A program made the position numbers and the translations under genes. Source: Holacanthus passer (taxonomy: Eukaryota; Chordata; Actinopteri; Pomacanthidae). From it: a stretch of DNA of 64,000 nucleotides. Shown here in pieces: positions 12,953-48,121 of the stretch. Numbering within the stretch: the stretch's first letter is position 1; every line of letters begins with the position of its first letter. The stretch spans positions 558,001 to 622,000 of the forward strand of contig JAFREQ010000025.1 of the NCBI GenBank assembly GCA_025331565.1, read 5' to 3'. Below the pieces are notes generated by a model, which saw nothing but the letters and a program-made list of their open reading frames with translations, had not been told where the DNA came from and made no database searches.

Positions 12953-14110
12953 AAGACGCTGGGGCTGAACTTTGGACGCGAACAGTGACGCCACAAAACG
13001 TTCGGAGGAATACCTGAATTGCACAAAAAAAAAACACAATTAACTCAATCCTGCCATGGTGTGAAAGTGATGTACTGAGAAATACAGAGGCTCTTGTGAT
13101 GGCTGCTATGTGTAACAATGTTTGTATCCAAACCAAAGACCCAGGGATCACGTTTCTGAAGGGCACGTCAGACCTCACTATGCAAAGAAAGACGTTAACA
13201 GCCTCCTTTTTTTTTTGCCGCCGTGTCACAAGTGTTATTTTCTGGAGGCCAAATAAGTAACTACAAGTGAAACAGAGCAATGACTCTGACAATAGCACTT
13301 TATATTTCATGTGGACACATGGAAGGACATGCAGTGCTTCCTTTTCCTCTGGAGGCCAGCTAATCAGTGACATTCTCATTGAGTTTTAGTCATTTCGTTT
13401 CAATAACTATGACCTCACATTGCAGTTTACTGTTAAATATTTGGTAGTTAGTACTGATTATTCACTGCAGTATATCTAAAAACAAATCACCTTATAATAA
13501 TCATTCCTTGTAGGTACTGTCTGAAACATGCTAAACAAAAATTCAATGTATATTTATATGTTTTGTCCATCTAGTTTAATGTTATAATGCCGTAATTTCA
13601 GTAAATTATTGCAGATGCGATATGTGCCTAGAGCTATAAACATTTTCAGGTCACATAATGGAATTAGCCATGTAAGCATGCTTTTTAGACTGCATGCGAG
13701 TACTGTGTTTTCGACTGAGCTAATGTTTCCTCTAAATCCAAATGCTGGAGTTTAAAATCTGCACTTTTTACGCTGATGGTCATGTTTTTACCTGCACGGT
13801 ATTTCTGGTGTTTTAAAAAAAGCTATACAGTTGCAAGTCAAGGTTATGAACCATGCAACGAAGCCGAAGCTGATCGACATCAGGATGTGTCATCAATGTT
13901 GTGTTTTGACAAAGCTGGGGATTGTAAACTTCTGCCTTATCATCAAGTATGTGCTGAACAATCTTGAAGAGAGTAATATCTTTCTATTGCATTGATACGT
14001 TTTCCAGATTGCCTTTGTACACTTGAGATTGTAATGTTGCAATATTTTTGTGAATGTTTGATTCTTGTCATTAAGGGTTGTGTTTTTAAATTAAAATATT
14101 TTTTATATAC
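12953..14110 (+). other. Probable 3' UTR of the ABCC5-like gene
   Basis: AT-rich sequence after the TAA at 12950-12952. There is no strong AATAAA close to the stop. The best candidate for the 3' end is an attaaa-like word near 14085-14095, so the UTR end is uncertain. No other gene is visible in this stretch. Confidence 0.45.
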
Positions 14111-14240
14111 GCTGATGTCCAATTGTCTGAGATTTTTCATGTTAAAGGGGAACTATTTTTCACATCAAGGTCTGTTTACAGGTCTGAGTATGTGAAAAGT
14201 TGTGTAAAGCTTTTTGTGGCTGGAGGTACTTAATTTGCAG

Positions 14241-14267
14241 CACACACACACATACACACACACACAC
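14241..14267. repeat. CA dinucleotide microsatellite
   Basis: (CA)n tract of about 27 bases with a single T interruption, between the ABCC5-like gene and med12. Confidence 0.9.
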
Positions 14268-15276
14268 CTGTTCCACAGCTGACAATGTGCTGCAATCAGC
14301 TGATTATGTGCTCTGTGCTGAAACTGGTCAGCTGTTAGCAAACAACATAAATTCCTTAACAAGGTAGGAAAATAGTTGGAATTCTTGAAGCCACAAAGGA
14401 GTGAAAGGGGATTCTTGTTTATTCATTGATTTACAATAGGCTACTTGCAGGACTGCACACCACAAACTTGACTATATGCTACATGTCCTTTCTGTTTGGG
14501 TGTGTGTGAGAGAGATAAACAACTGTCCACAAACAACTGGACTCAGTATCAGGACTTATCCTGCTCAGACCCCCTGCTGATTAGCAGTGCATATCAGATA
14601 GTCAGCAGTTCAGAGCCTGTGTAAGTCTTATCCTGTGTTCACTTCCATGACCTCACATGCAACAACATGACGCAAAGACATTATTTGCCATTCAGTCATT
14701 CTACCTCTGTTTCTAGTTTGGTGTCTGAATTGGAACGTTTTGAACTGAAATGCCATTGCTGGATGTTTTTACAAATAATTTAAACATTATGAAAATTAGA
14801 AATATCTGTCCTTTGTCCAAGTTAAGCCCCTGTTCCTTTCACTCTCTGTGCAGCAATTTTTTTCTTTGCTGAAACACCTTTTGCTCTGACTCAGACTGAA
14901 ATACTGAAACGCCTAAAAGTAAATGTTGGCACAAGGACCCTTTTCAAAACAGGGCCTCAAGAACAAGAAATAGAGCAGGGCCCACCTTAAGGTCTGTATC
15001 GTTTCAGTCAATTTTGTACTTTTTTCTAATGTAAATTTTCAGCTAAATTTGCACATAAATGCTGACAGTCAGTGAGCCTGGAGCTTCTGGGCCCCCTGGG
15101 ATTCTGGAGTAACTGGTTGTTAATTGAGGCTTCCCTGTAACAGTCCATGTTGAGCATCAACCCCGACCAAAGTTTCATGCTTACACAACAGTTTTCTGCT
15201 TTGAATCTATAGTCAATCCTCCAAAAGCAGTATTTGTGTGACTTGATCTAATTTATGCATCACACGCTGGTGTGAT
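14268..15276. other. Intergenic, no gene seen
   Basis: About 1 kb between the ABCC5-like 3' end and the repeat array. I see no ORF with coding character, no tRNA-like structure and no clear mobile element. Confidence 0.6.
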
Positions 15277-16500
15277 CGGTCTGTGAAATCCCTTTATTAT
15301 TTAAAATTATGTTGCACTTATGTCTTTTTTTCTATTCCCGCTTTCATTGGCAGATACATATTCAGTTGTTTTTTCACTGTAATGAACAATTGTATCACTT
15401 TTCCAAAAAATACACCATTTGCATATTTCTCCTCAGCTTCATCATTCAGACCACAGAAGAAGAAACATCAGAAAAAGAGCATTTATGCATTGTTGGGGGA
15501 AAAAATTGTCATGTAGCTAAAACATTAATTTTATTCCAAACAAGTCAAGAAAGACTTCCCTGCTGTTGAGTTATTTTTTAACTTGACAATTCAAATCAAA
15601 GTGAGAGCAAGCAGATCTTGAGTTTTGATCACATCAGACTAAATTAAAGCTCAAATTTATATTCTTCAGTTTGTAAAATCCCTTTATTATTTAGAATTAT
15701 GTTGCGATTATGTTCTTTCTTTTCATTAAGACCACAGAAGAAGAAACATCAGAAAAAGAGCATTTATGCATCGTTGGAAAAAAATATTTTTTAACTTGGA
15801 GGTCTTTCTTTTTTCTCTCACCACAAATCATTTTTCTCTGTAAGTGATCTTACAAATGGCAGCAAATAGATCTTGAGTCCTGAGTAAAGGTCAGATTTCT
15901 TTTCCTAAATGTGTGAAATCACATCTCAATTATGTTTTGTTCATGGCACATACATCAGCTTCCTCATTAAAACCACAGAAGAAGAAACATCAGGAATATA
16001 GCATTTATGCTTTTTTGGAAAAAAAAAAAAAAAACAATGTCATGTGGCTAAAACATTTATTTTATTGCAGACAAATCAAGAAAGACTTCCCAGCAGTTAT
16101 TTTTTTTAATTTGGAAATGTATTCTTTCTTTTTCTCTCACAACAAATAATTTTCTCTGTAAGTGATCTTACAAATGGCAGCAACTAGATCTTGAGTTTTG
16201 AACACATCAGACTAAATTAAAGGTCAAATTTATTTTCCTAAATGTGTGAAATCCCTCTATCATTTATTTACATATATTATTATGTTTTGTTCATCTCTTT
16301 TCTTTTATTCCTGCTTGCATTCGCGCATACATATTTCATTGTTTTCTAACTGTGTCGCATGTTTCTCCTCAGCTTCTTCATTAAAACCGCAGAAGAAGAA
16401 ACATCAGGAAATAATTTATGCAACACTGGAAAGAAATTATCATGCAGCTAAAACGTTTAATTCACTGCAGACAAGTGCAGAAAGGCTTCTCCCTGGCTTT
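15277..16500 (+). repeat. Array of four diverged direct repeats upstream of med12
   Basis: Approximate units: 15277-15669, 15670-15909, 15910-16237 and 16238-16500. Each carries 'gtgaaatcccttt'-type sequence, a 'ccacagaagaagaaacatca' type core (cores near 15452, 15732, 15972, 16388), then 'catttatgca' and a tail containing 'acaaatagatcttgagt'-like words. Unit lengths differ (roughly 240-390 bases), so copies have lost or gained internal parts. In units 1 and 4 the core follows a 'ttctcctcag' word that looks like a splice acceptor. A fifth, more complete copy sits at 19180-19580 inside med12 intron 3. The last unit runs directly into the med12 5' region. Confidence 0.8.
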
Positions 16501-39904
<23,404 letters not shown>

Positions 39905-40238
39905 TCATGCTTGTTCATAGTAGTGTGCAGAGAATAGGCACTGATTATGTGTGGAGGCCCAGCTCTGCAGATGAGTGCTTCCAGTCCTGTGTAGGCTGTT
40001 CAAGGCACAAAGGACCACCCAACAGATAAGACCTCGACCACTGAGGCAACGTTCAGAGAAAATATCTTGACTTCAGTTGTGTAATTATGGGTTATCAAAG
40101 GAGGGATCGTGTTCTGAAGTTAACAGATAATGGTTAATAATGGAAAAGTCTATGTAAAAAAAGTACCAGAAATTATAAGAATGCAATTTTTTTATTTTAT
40201 TTCAATTTGTACAATTTTTTCAGTTTCGTGTATTTCTC

Positions 40239-40244
40239 ATTAAA
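40239..40244 (+). terminator. med12 poly(A) signal (ATTAAA)
   Basis: ATTAAA 335 bases after the med12 stop, followed by T/GT-rich 'tgtcttgtacttgtgttgg'. This implies a 3' UTR of about 350 bases. Confidence 0.55.
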
Positions 40245-40748
40245 AAATCATGTCAGTTTTTATGTCTTGTACTTGTGTTGGCTGCCTGTATAGTTTGTTT
40301 AAAAACTGTCAATGAAATCTTTCATGACCAAGTGGGAATCAAAGGATTTGTTCTAACAAATAAGGCTGCTGTCATGCAAACAAATCCCTAACGTCAGGTT
40401 TAAGGTCTTCAAATACTGTTGTGTACTCTCTTGTTGAGATGAGGTTGAGTTGGTCCTTGTTTAATTGATCGCACAACTAATTCAAATTAAGGACCAGCTT
40501 CATGAATGTGAGTGTTTAATTCTCCAGTTCTGGGGAAAAGTGGAATTTATATCAAAATCAGTCAATGACTGAAAGGATTAAAAACCCAACTTGATGCACT
40601 CTGATAGATGACTGACCGAGTTTTACAAACAGCAATGTCTGCTGTTAAAAAGGCCTGAGATGTCACCAAACTCTAATTCACTAAGGTATAAGTAGTCACA
40701 CCATGCAACAAAAGTGAGTGATTTCCGTACACCCCAGAGAGTCTTAAT

Positions 40749-40754
40749 TTTATT
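40749..40754 (-). terminator. mars2 poly(A) signal
   Basis: AATAAA on the minus strand (tttatt on plus), 29 bases past the mars2 stop codon. This would give mars2 a very short 3' UTR. Confidence 0.6.
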
Positions 40755-40782
40755 GATTTATCAGGGAACATAAAATAATTTC

Positions 40783-43106
40783 TCATTTCAATTTTGCTGC
40801 CTTCTTTGTTTTCTTCGGATTTTGATGATCTACATTCTGAGTCTCCAGACGACTAAAAAGCACTCCAGAGTCAGGTCCCAGCACTCTCCCTTCAAAGGGA
40901 CAGTCCTTTCCCCGATACTTTGGCAGGAAGTTCACGTCCACCCAGGTCCTCTCGCCTGGTTGCACTCCGAGTCTGGACAGCAGCTTGTTAGAAATGTCTG
41001 GCACTACTGGCTGGAGGAGTGTCCCATAAATCCTCAGGCATTCAAGGGAGACATGGACGATGGTGTCTAGCCAGCGCAGGTCTTTACTGTCCCTCCTATC
41101 CAGCTTCCAAGGTGCGTGACGCTGAACAAACCCATTGGTCTGTCGCACACAAGCACTGATGGCCTCCAGAGCTTTGTATACATGCATGCTGTCGTAGTGC
41201 TGCTCCACCACAGCGGGGAGATTTCTCACAGCATCCAGCATGTGGTAGTCTTCAACCGCAGCCCTGCCTCCTTGTTCACTCGGGAAGGACTGAGGGCAGA
41301 AAGAGGGGTAGACCTGAGCCGGGTTCAGAGCTGGAGCTGTGCAGCGGTTGAGCAGACCACCCAGAGAGTCAGCAAGCTCTGCGTTGAGCAGCTTGATAAC
41401 TTTGTCATCTGCGTAATCACAGTCTGAATCTGGAACACCCTGACGCAGAAGAAAATACCTCATACCATCAGTGGTGAACATCTGTGAGCGTTCAAGAGGA
41501 TCCACCACATTACCCAAACTTTTCGACATCTTCTTTCTTTCTACTGTCCAGTGAGAGTGCACGTGGATTGTCCGTGGTAGAGGCAGTCCAGCCCCGAGAA
41601 GAAAAGCTGGCCAGTAGATGGCGTGAAATTTCAAGATGTCCTTTCCGACAATGTGGTGGGCTACGTTCCACCACTGGTCGTGTTTATCTGGATAGCCAGC
41701 TACTGTGAGGTAGTTCACCAGAGCATCAAGCCAAACGTAGATGGTTTGTTCGGCATCGCCCGGGACTGGGATGCCCCATTGGAGGCGGCTTCTCTGGCGG
41801 GAGACTGAGAGGTCAGGGAGGTCCTCCTGCAGCCACTGGAGAGCAGCCTGGTAGAAACGTTCAGGCTGTACAGCCCGGGGATTTCCTCTGAGCCAGTCGA
41901 GCAGCTGAGACCGAAACGCAGACAGACGGAACATGTAGTTCTCCTCTTTCAACCACTCCACCTGCAAAATAGCAGAGACGAAGAAGAAGAAGAAGGAAGA
42001 TTTCAGTTATGACAACCTGCACAAGCTGTGGAAGTGTGATTTGATTTCTCTTTAAAGGAAGAGTTCAAAATTTTGGTTCAACAACACAACTTTGCTCTAA
42101 TTACCTTGTGGCCACTCTCCAGCGATACCTTGATCTCCTTCCCTGATGGGTCCAAAGCATCGCCCACCTGCGACGGCGTGAGGAAGCTTTCATCCTGGGT
42201 GGAGTACCAGCCTTCATAACTGCCCTTGTAGATGAGCCCTTTGCTCCAGAGCACTGACCAGAAATGCTTCACGGCCTGACAGTGTCTCTGCTCTGTGGTT
42301 CTTATGTAGTCTGTGTACGATATGTTGCAGCTGTTGAAGAGATGTCTGAATCTGTCAGACACATCAGTGCAGAAGGTCAGAGGGTCTTTTCCTGCAGCTT
42401 CAGCAGCTTGTTGAATCTTCAAACCATGTTCATCTGTGCCTGAAATGCAAGATAACAGGATGTATTATTACTTGCTTGATTAAACAATTAGTCAAAGTTG
42501 AGAATTTCAAAATATTTGTTTTTTTTCTGACAAACACTTCAAAACCCAGATACTGAATGTGCAATGACATAAAAGAGAAACAAAGCAGCAAATTCTTATA
42601 TTTGAGAAGCTGGAATCAATGATCAAAATAGTTGACAAATAATTTTCTGTCAATTGATGTCAGTTCTATTGTGAATGCCATATTTATATATGGACTTCTT
42701 AAATGTGACTATAATGTAGAGATGTATACTGTGACAAAGGTTCCTAGGTTGTAAACGTCAAATGCTACCAATAGCAAGAACTGTTATATGCAGGTGTATT
42801 TTTCTCACTGGAGGATTTACCTGTTGCAAACTTTGACTTGAAGCCCTGAAGTAGTTTATACCTGTGAAAGCAGTCAGCTATCACAGCTGAGTACAGGTGT
42901 CCTAAATGAGGAGAAGCGTTGACATAGAAGATGGGAGTGGTTATGTAGTAAGTCCTGTCGTCTTTGCACAAACGTGTGCTCGAGTATCTCAACGCAGCGA
43001 TCCTCTGATGCCCCGACAGAGCTGAAACCGGTAAGAAAAATGGGCTTTGATTCAGTCTGTGAACAGTCTTACAGCTTCTGGTGACAAACAGAAAAGGGGT
43101 CCTCAT
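40783..43106 (-). CDS. mars2: Mitochondrial methionyl-tRNA synthetase
   Basis: Charges mitochondrial tRNA-Met in the matrix. Exons in transcript order: 43106-42821, 42439-42105 and 41961-40783, giving 599 aa (human 593). The Rossmann fold has the HIGH-type motif HLGH at residues 67-70 and KMSKS at about 351-355. The connective region GTDEHGLKIQQ and the C-terminal anticodon-binding helices (CVRQTNGFVQRHAPWKL) match the family, and no zinc-knuckle is seen, as in bacterial-type mitochondrial forms. The ATG at 43106 is the only in-frame ATG before the catalytic domain. It gives an Arg/Ser-rich N-terminus with few acidic residues, consistent with a mitochondrial presequence. Two introns interrupt the gene, whereas the human gene is described as single-exon. 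It is tail-to-tail with med12. Confidence 0.95.
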
Positions 43107-43315
43107 GACTGGATAGCATTTAGCTAGCTCAAAGTGTGAGTCCTCGCAGAAAAAACACAAGCGGAAAAACGAGACCACTATCGGAGAAGTTACTGGAAGA
43201 TCTTAAAGTAATCCTGCTACATGTTTTCAATTAAATTGACAGGAACCATTTAATGTTAAGCTTCTTCCTAAACCTGCAGTACATGTGTTTTGCTCGCTTG
43301 TCAAGGTTAGCGCTT

Positions 43316-43365
43316 CTTCCGGGTTCAACCGCTCGTCCAATCAAAACGCTGCATCAACTACCAAT
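43316..43365 (-). promoter_or_regulatory. mars2 proximal promoter elements
   Basis: CTTCCGG (ETS/NRF2-type GGAAG on the minus strand) at 43316-43322 and two CCAAT boxes at 43337-43341 and 43361-43365, about 210-260 bases upstream of the mars2 ATG. ETS-family sites are typical of nuclear genes for mitochondrial proteins. Transcription start not determined. Confidence 0.45.
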
Positions 43366-43728
43366 CAGAATGCGAGGATTATCTGCTCACTTCTAAAGTA
43401 ATCCGTTTAATTTACTTTTAACGTGTTAAATTGACGTGAAGTTTCAAACTAGTCGAGCAGTACAATATTTATAAGGAGAACTCATGGATGTATGAGGAAG
43501 CATTTTTTTCCAAATAACTTTATTGGAATAAGCAGGGCAGAGCAATGACACATACATGGCAATAAAACAAAGTTTATAACAAGGCGGGGACAGTATAGAA
43601 ACACAGTAAACGAAATGTAATAAAATGACAAAGAATTGACAAAACAATCAAATGTGTTTCATAATGTCACACTTCTTTGTGAGCAAGAGTAATTCATGAC
43701 ACACTCTGTATTAATTAATGCGTTAAAG

Positions 43729-44368
43729 AGTGGTGGAATGTAAAGTACATTTACTCAAGTAAATGTACTTTACATTAAGTACAAATTTGAGGCACTTTAC
43801 TTGAGTATTTCCATTCTATGCAACTTTATACTTCTACTCCACTAACTCATCAGATGCCAATACTGTACTTTTTACTCTACTACATTTGTCCAACAGCTTT
43901 AGTTACTTTTCAGATTACAATTTTTATACCTTTCCTGTCCTGTGAAAATCATGCATCTCCAAATTTTAATTTGAATATTTCTTGTAAACTGAAGGATTAA
44001 GTGTTCCTTTATGGGTTGAGATAAATTCTCTCACTCCTTGTGACAAATAAAGTATTTAAAAAGTCTATTGTATTAGCTGGAAAATTCACTGTTCCAAAGC
44101 TGAAAACAGGGCCGTTTTTCTGAGCTCATGGAAAGTTTACTTTGAAATATGCTTCTCAGAATATGATGTATTGCAAAAATAATGTACAGTGCTGACAGGA
44201 ACCACTTTTCTGCAGAATCAGTACTTTTACGTTTTATACTTTAAGTGCATATGAAGTAATTTTGAATGCAGGTCTTTTGCTTGCAGTGGCGTATTTTCAC
44301 AGTGTGGTATTAGTACTTTTACTTAAGTTAGAAAAGATCTGAATTGACTAGTTTTTTTTCACCACTAG
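43729..44368 (+). repeat. Near full-length dispersed repeat with short inverted ends
   Basis: Starts 'agtggtggaatgtaa' and ends 'tttttttcaccact', so AGTGGTG and CACCACT form short terminal inverted repeats. The body is of 'aagtacatttactcaagtaa' type, as in the copies at 31-452 and 51722-52075. It has no coding capacity and would fit a non-autonomous DNA element. No clear target-site duplication was found. Confidence 0.6.
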
Positions 44369-44559
44369 CATTTAGTCATGATGAATTATGCATTAGTTAT
44401 GAAGTGTTTCGTACCTTATTACAAAAATATATCATAAGATTGAAGGGAAACTGACAAGGGGATAAAACAAATACATTCGGAAAGCGGAAATTTAATACTT
44501 TCACCCAAACAGATTCCATTTATAGTATAAAAAAACTGTGACAGACTACGGAATATAAC

Positions 44560-44589
44560 CCGGAAGTAGCGCTGTGACGTCCAGCCAAT
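44560..44589 (+). promoter_or_regulatory. NIPA2-like promoter elements
   Basis: CCGGAAG (ETS) at 44560-44566, TGACGTC (CRE) at 44575-44581 and CCAAT at 44585-44589, within 30 bases and about 300 bases upstream of the start codon. This tight cluster suggests the core promoter is near 44600. Confidence 0.5.
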
Positions 44590-44888
44590 CAGCTGCTCCG
44601 CTCCCTGAAGTCAGTGAACGTCGACGAACATTTTACAAACTGAAACGATAAGGAGGCTTTTAAGTGGTTCATTAGACTTAAATAAACTAAACACGAGTGA
44701 AACAGGTCGGTAATTTTCCATTTCTCATCATCTCAAGTGGTCTTTGAAGGCAGTTTCAGCCTGAGGGAACCAGCTGTCATGTGATTTTAAACATGAGTCG
44801 CCTGTTGCTCGACTCCTGAAAAAGTTGGTTTCTCGCCGAACTTCATTTATTTTTTGCGTTAAAAGAAGCGACGTCGCGCGTTTTACAG

Positions 44889-47800
44889 ATGGACGTGAAC
44901 CGGCTGGACTTCTACATCGGTCTGTCTCTGGCTGTGAGCTCCAGTGTTTTCATCGGGGCCAGTTTCATCCTGAAGAAGAAAGGCCTGCTGCGACTGGCCA
45001 GCAAGGGTTCAATGAGAGCAGGTCAGCTTTTATTAAACTAAATTTCATACATCTTTGACAGGTCAGAGGTGACGTCACTGTCAATAACATAATGTTACAT
45101 ACATGTAATGTTAATGCCGTCATTCAGAGTCTGTGTGCAGTATGAAAGAATCATGATTAAAATGTGCTGTCAGAAGTAAAAATACATTTAAGTGATGAGT
45201 ATTTTGATTATGGATTAATTTGGTGATCATGTTCTCAATTAATTGATTAATTGTTGGTTCCAAGGATATTGAGTTAACTATCACATAAGAGTAAAACAAG
45301 CATCAAAGAATTTTGAGAAGCTGAAGCTAGATATTGTTTAACGTGAAAAATGACCACTTTATATATTGTTGGACTTACAATTATAACAATGCGTCATATA
45401 TGTTTTGTATGTAAAATGATACTCTCCTGAAGATTTCAGATATATGTAGAGTAGTGAGGAATTATTCAATGTTAGGAAAATTAAAGAACAAACTCAGGAA
45501 CACCTGATCTGAAGATCACAAGAGTAGGTCGTTTATTCTTGCAGCAAGGGAACAAGTTACACACAGAGAGTCTGCAGTGCAAATGTTGTTCAAGGATACA
45601 GAGTTCACAGGAGGCTTTTATAATACTGATAGGCGGAAGCTTGCATTCTCACTAACACCTCATTTCATGGTAGACAGAGAGAGAGAGAATCTGTTGCTTA
45701 TCATAAAGAGAAAGAGGCGACTAGTCAGATGACCTTAAGAGAAGAACAAGATGTCCTGTCCTTCATCATCCACTGCTTCTGTGGCCATAAAATCGTCATA
45801 AAACAATTGTACAACTGTTAAACATAGCCCGTTAACATATCATGGGGGTAACACTAAACACTAGAACACAGAACATTCAACATCTTCTTTCTTTTCTCCA
45901 TCTCACAGGTCAAGGTGGGTATGCTTACCTGAAGGAATGGCTGTGGTGGGCAGGACTCATTTCAAGTAAGTGAATGTCTTACAGACTTTGTGTGACATGG
46001 TCTGCTGTTTTTTTTTTGTTTTGTTTTGTTTTTTTCCACTTGGTTCCACTGCTTGCCAGCCATGCCCCAGAAACATTGTGGTCTTTGTTTTTCAAGGGGA
46101 CCATGAGGTTCTTGTGGGTTTGGTATTTTCTGCTGGTGACGTTGCAGTAGATGCAGCACCCACAACATATCTGTGAAGTGCACATTCCTCCAAAGAGCAC
46201 ATTTGCACATGTGGGTTGCAAGAGAATAATATTTCACCTTTTAACAATCTGCAATCCATGTTTTGTTTTCTAGTGGGAACTGGAGAGGCCGCTAACTTCG
46301 CTGCATATGCATTTGCGCCGGCCACACTGGTGACTCCTCTTGGAGCACTGAGTGTACTTGTAAGGTAATTGTCTTTGAGCTTGAGCCGTTTTTCACACCA
46401 CTGATGTTATCACGACTTATCAGACATTTGCTTAGTGTTATACAGATACTCTTTGTCTCCTCCTTTAACTGTAGCTATATTTACTTGAGACACCTTATCA
46501 CAGGTTATGGCCTGACTGTGGACAAGTATTGAGAGGAGCTAACCAAAAGAGTGATTTTTTTTTTTCCCTCTCAGATTTTTTTTTATTTTAATGAATCAAA
46601 GTCTGAAAATGTTTAAAGTATTTTAGTTTATATATATCTAGTTTGATGATATATGACACAAAGTTCAATAATCTGTTGTCTTAACAGCATTTGTTTTCTT
46701 AAACAAATCAATAATTTTAGAATCAGTGTATGGAATGACAATGTGAAAACAATGTGACAAGAGTCACTCTTGAATTGTTGAGGTGTTTTTGGTGAAAAAG
46801 CTCTAAAAACTGTTCACTACCTGCTCAGCACCAAGCTGCTGACAGACATCATTAGCAACTAGTCAGGTGGCCAGAAACATGATTACAAAATTGATAATGT
46901 TGCTCTGTAACTGCTGGATGTGTAAATAATAGTAACCATTTCCTAAAAAGTTCAGCATATCAACTTAAAAAGTGATGATTTGTCAATGTTGTGTTCACAA
47001 ATTGTTTCTGCTGCCCCCAAGTGGCTGAAAGCAGTTGTTGCTGGCACAAATCATCTTGTGACCGGTCAGATTTACCATGGGACTTCTTTAGGGAGGGGAT
47101 CCCTTTTTGCTTATGACTAGAATATCACCAAACTTATCATTTTAACATTCAGTAGTTTTCTATACGTGCTAACTTTCTTTGTCTATCTCATTTGTTTTTC
47201 CTTCCAGTGCCGTTCTCTCCTCTTATTTCCTGAATGAGAGGCTGAATGTGCATGGGAAGATTGGTTGTTTGCTGTGTGTCCTGGGCTCCACAGTGATGGT
47301 GATCCATGCTCCACAGGAAGAGGAGGTTGCTTCCCTCAGTGCCATGGCTGAGAAGCTCAGAGACCCAGGTAGGACCAGCCCTTCAGCAGTGTGATGCGAT
47401 TAACCATGCTGTGAAGACTGAATCCCAGTTAAGTGTTGGATGAATTTTTTCAGGGTTACTAACTCATTCTTGAATGCTTCCACTAGGTTTCATTGTGTTT
47501 GCTGTGTGCGTTGTGGGAAGCAGCCTGGTTCTTATCTTTGCTGTGGCTCCGCGGTTTGGACAGAAGAATGTGCTGGTCTACATCCTGATCTGCTCTGTGA
47601 TTGGCTCCCTGTCTGTGTCTTGTGTCAAGGGCCTTGGCATTGGCATTAAGGAGCTGTTTGCTGGGACAGCAGTGCTGAAGGAACCCCTGTTCTGGTCGTT
47701 GGTCATCTGCCTGGTAATCTGTGTCAGCGTTCAAATCAACTACCTGAACAAAGCCCTCGACATCTTTAACACGTCCATAGTCACTCCCATCTACTACGTC

Positions 47801-48121
47801 TTCTTCACCACCTCTGTCATGGCCTGCTCAGCCATCCTCTTCAAGGAATGGTTGAGGATGACCACTGACGGAGTTATGGGAACAATTAGCGGGTTCCTCA
47901 CCATCATTTTGGGGATCTTCCTCCTCCATGCCTTCAAGGACATTACATTTAGCTGGGATTCCCTCCCACTCTACCTGAGGAAGGGTCCCCAGGGCTTTCC
48001 ATGGGGGCACCAGCCTTATGTGGCTCTTCCCAGCCACGACACACAAGCAGAGGATGAGATGAAGCTGCCCAGGGAAGGAGGCTCAAAGGGGGGGTGGGGT
48101 ATGCACCAGAGAGCTCCTTAA
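44889..48121 (+). CDS. nipa2-like: NIPA2-like magnesium transporter
   Basis: Multi-pass Mg2+ transporter of the NIPA family (plasma membrane and early endosome). Exons: 44889-45021, 45909-45965, 46274-46364, 47208-47368 and 47487-48121, giving 358 aa (human NIPA2 360). The start gives MDVNRLDFYIGLSLAVSSS, aligning with the FYIGLGLA start of NIPA2. Conserved landmarks are SFILKKKGLLRLA, GEAANFAAYAFAPATLVTPL, SSYFLNERLN, VYILICSVIGSLSVSCVKG and NTSIVTPIYYVFFTTSV. About nine hydrophobic helices are seen and the cytoplasmic tail is polar. The N-terminus, and VSCVKG rather than VPSTKG, exclude NIPA1. Teleosts can have more than one NIPA2-type gene, so orthology to human NIPA2 is not certain. Exon 5 carries over half of the protein. 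Intron 1 holds a solo LTR. Confidence 0.93.
45346..45469 (+). repeat. Partial dispersed repeat adjoining the solo LTR
   Basis: 'acaattataacaatgcgtca' and 'atatgttttgtatgtaaaat' resemble the middle of the family represented at 43729-44368 and 51722-52075. It stops where the LTR begins. Confidence 0.4.
45470..45853 (-). mobile_element. Solo LTR of an old retroelement (minus orientation)
   Basis: On the minus strand the element begins TGTTACC and ends CCTAACA, so TGTTA/TAACA form the terminal inverted repeat. A TATA-type word (TTATAAAAGCC) lies at 45613-45623 and AATAAA at 45532-45537, in the order expected for U3, R and U5. Length is about 384 bases and no internal coding region is attached. 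The flanks (ttcaa / ctaaa on plus) do not form a clean target-site duplication. It lies in intron 1 of the NIPA2-like gene. Confidence 0.65.
47011..47024 (-). promoter_or_regulatory. CTCF-like core motif (one mismatch)
   Basis: The minus strand reads CCACTTGGGGGCAG, 13 of 14 against the CTCF core. It lies in the NIPA2-like intron 46365-47207, which is otherwise unremarkable. Confidence 0.35.

Noticed and set aside
43107..43178. N-terminal extension of mars2 upstream of the ATG at 43106
   Set aside because: The frame stays open upstream but has no ATG, only a GTG. The ATG at 43106 already gives a plausible mitochondrial presequence.
44889..48121. Assignment as NIPA1
   Set aside because: The N-terminus, the VSCVKG segment and the length match NIPA2, not NIPA1.
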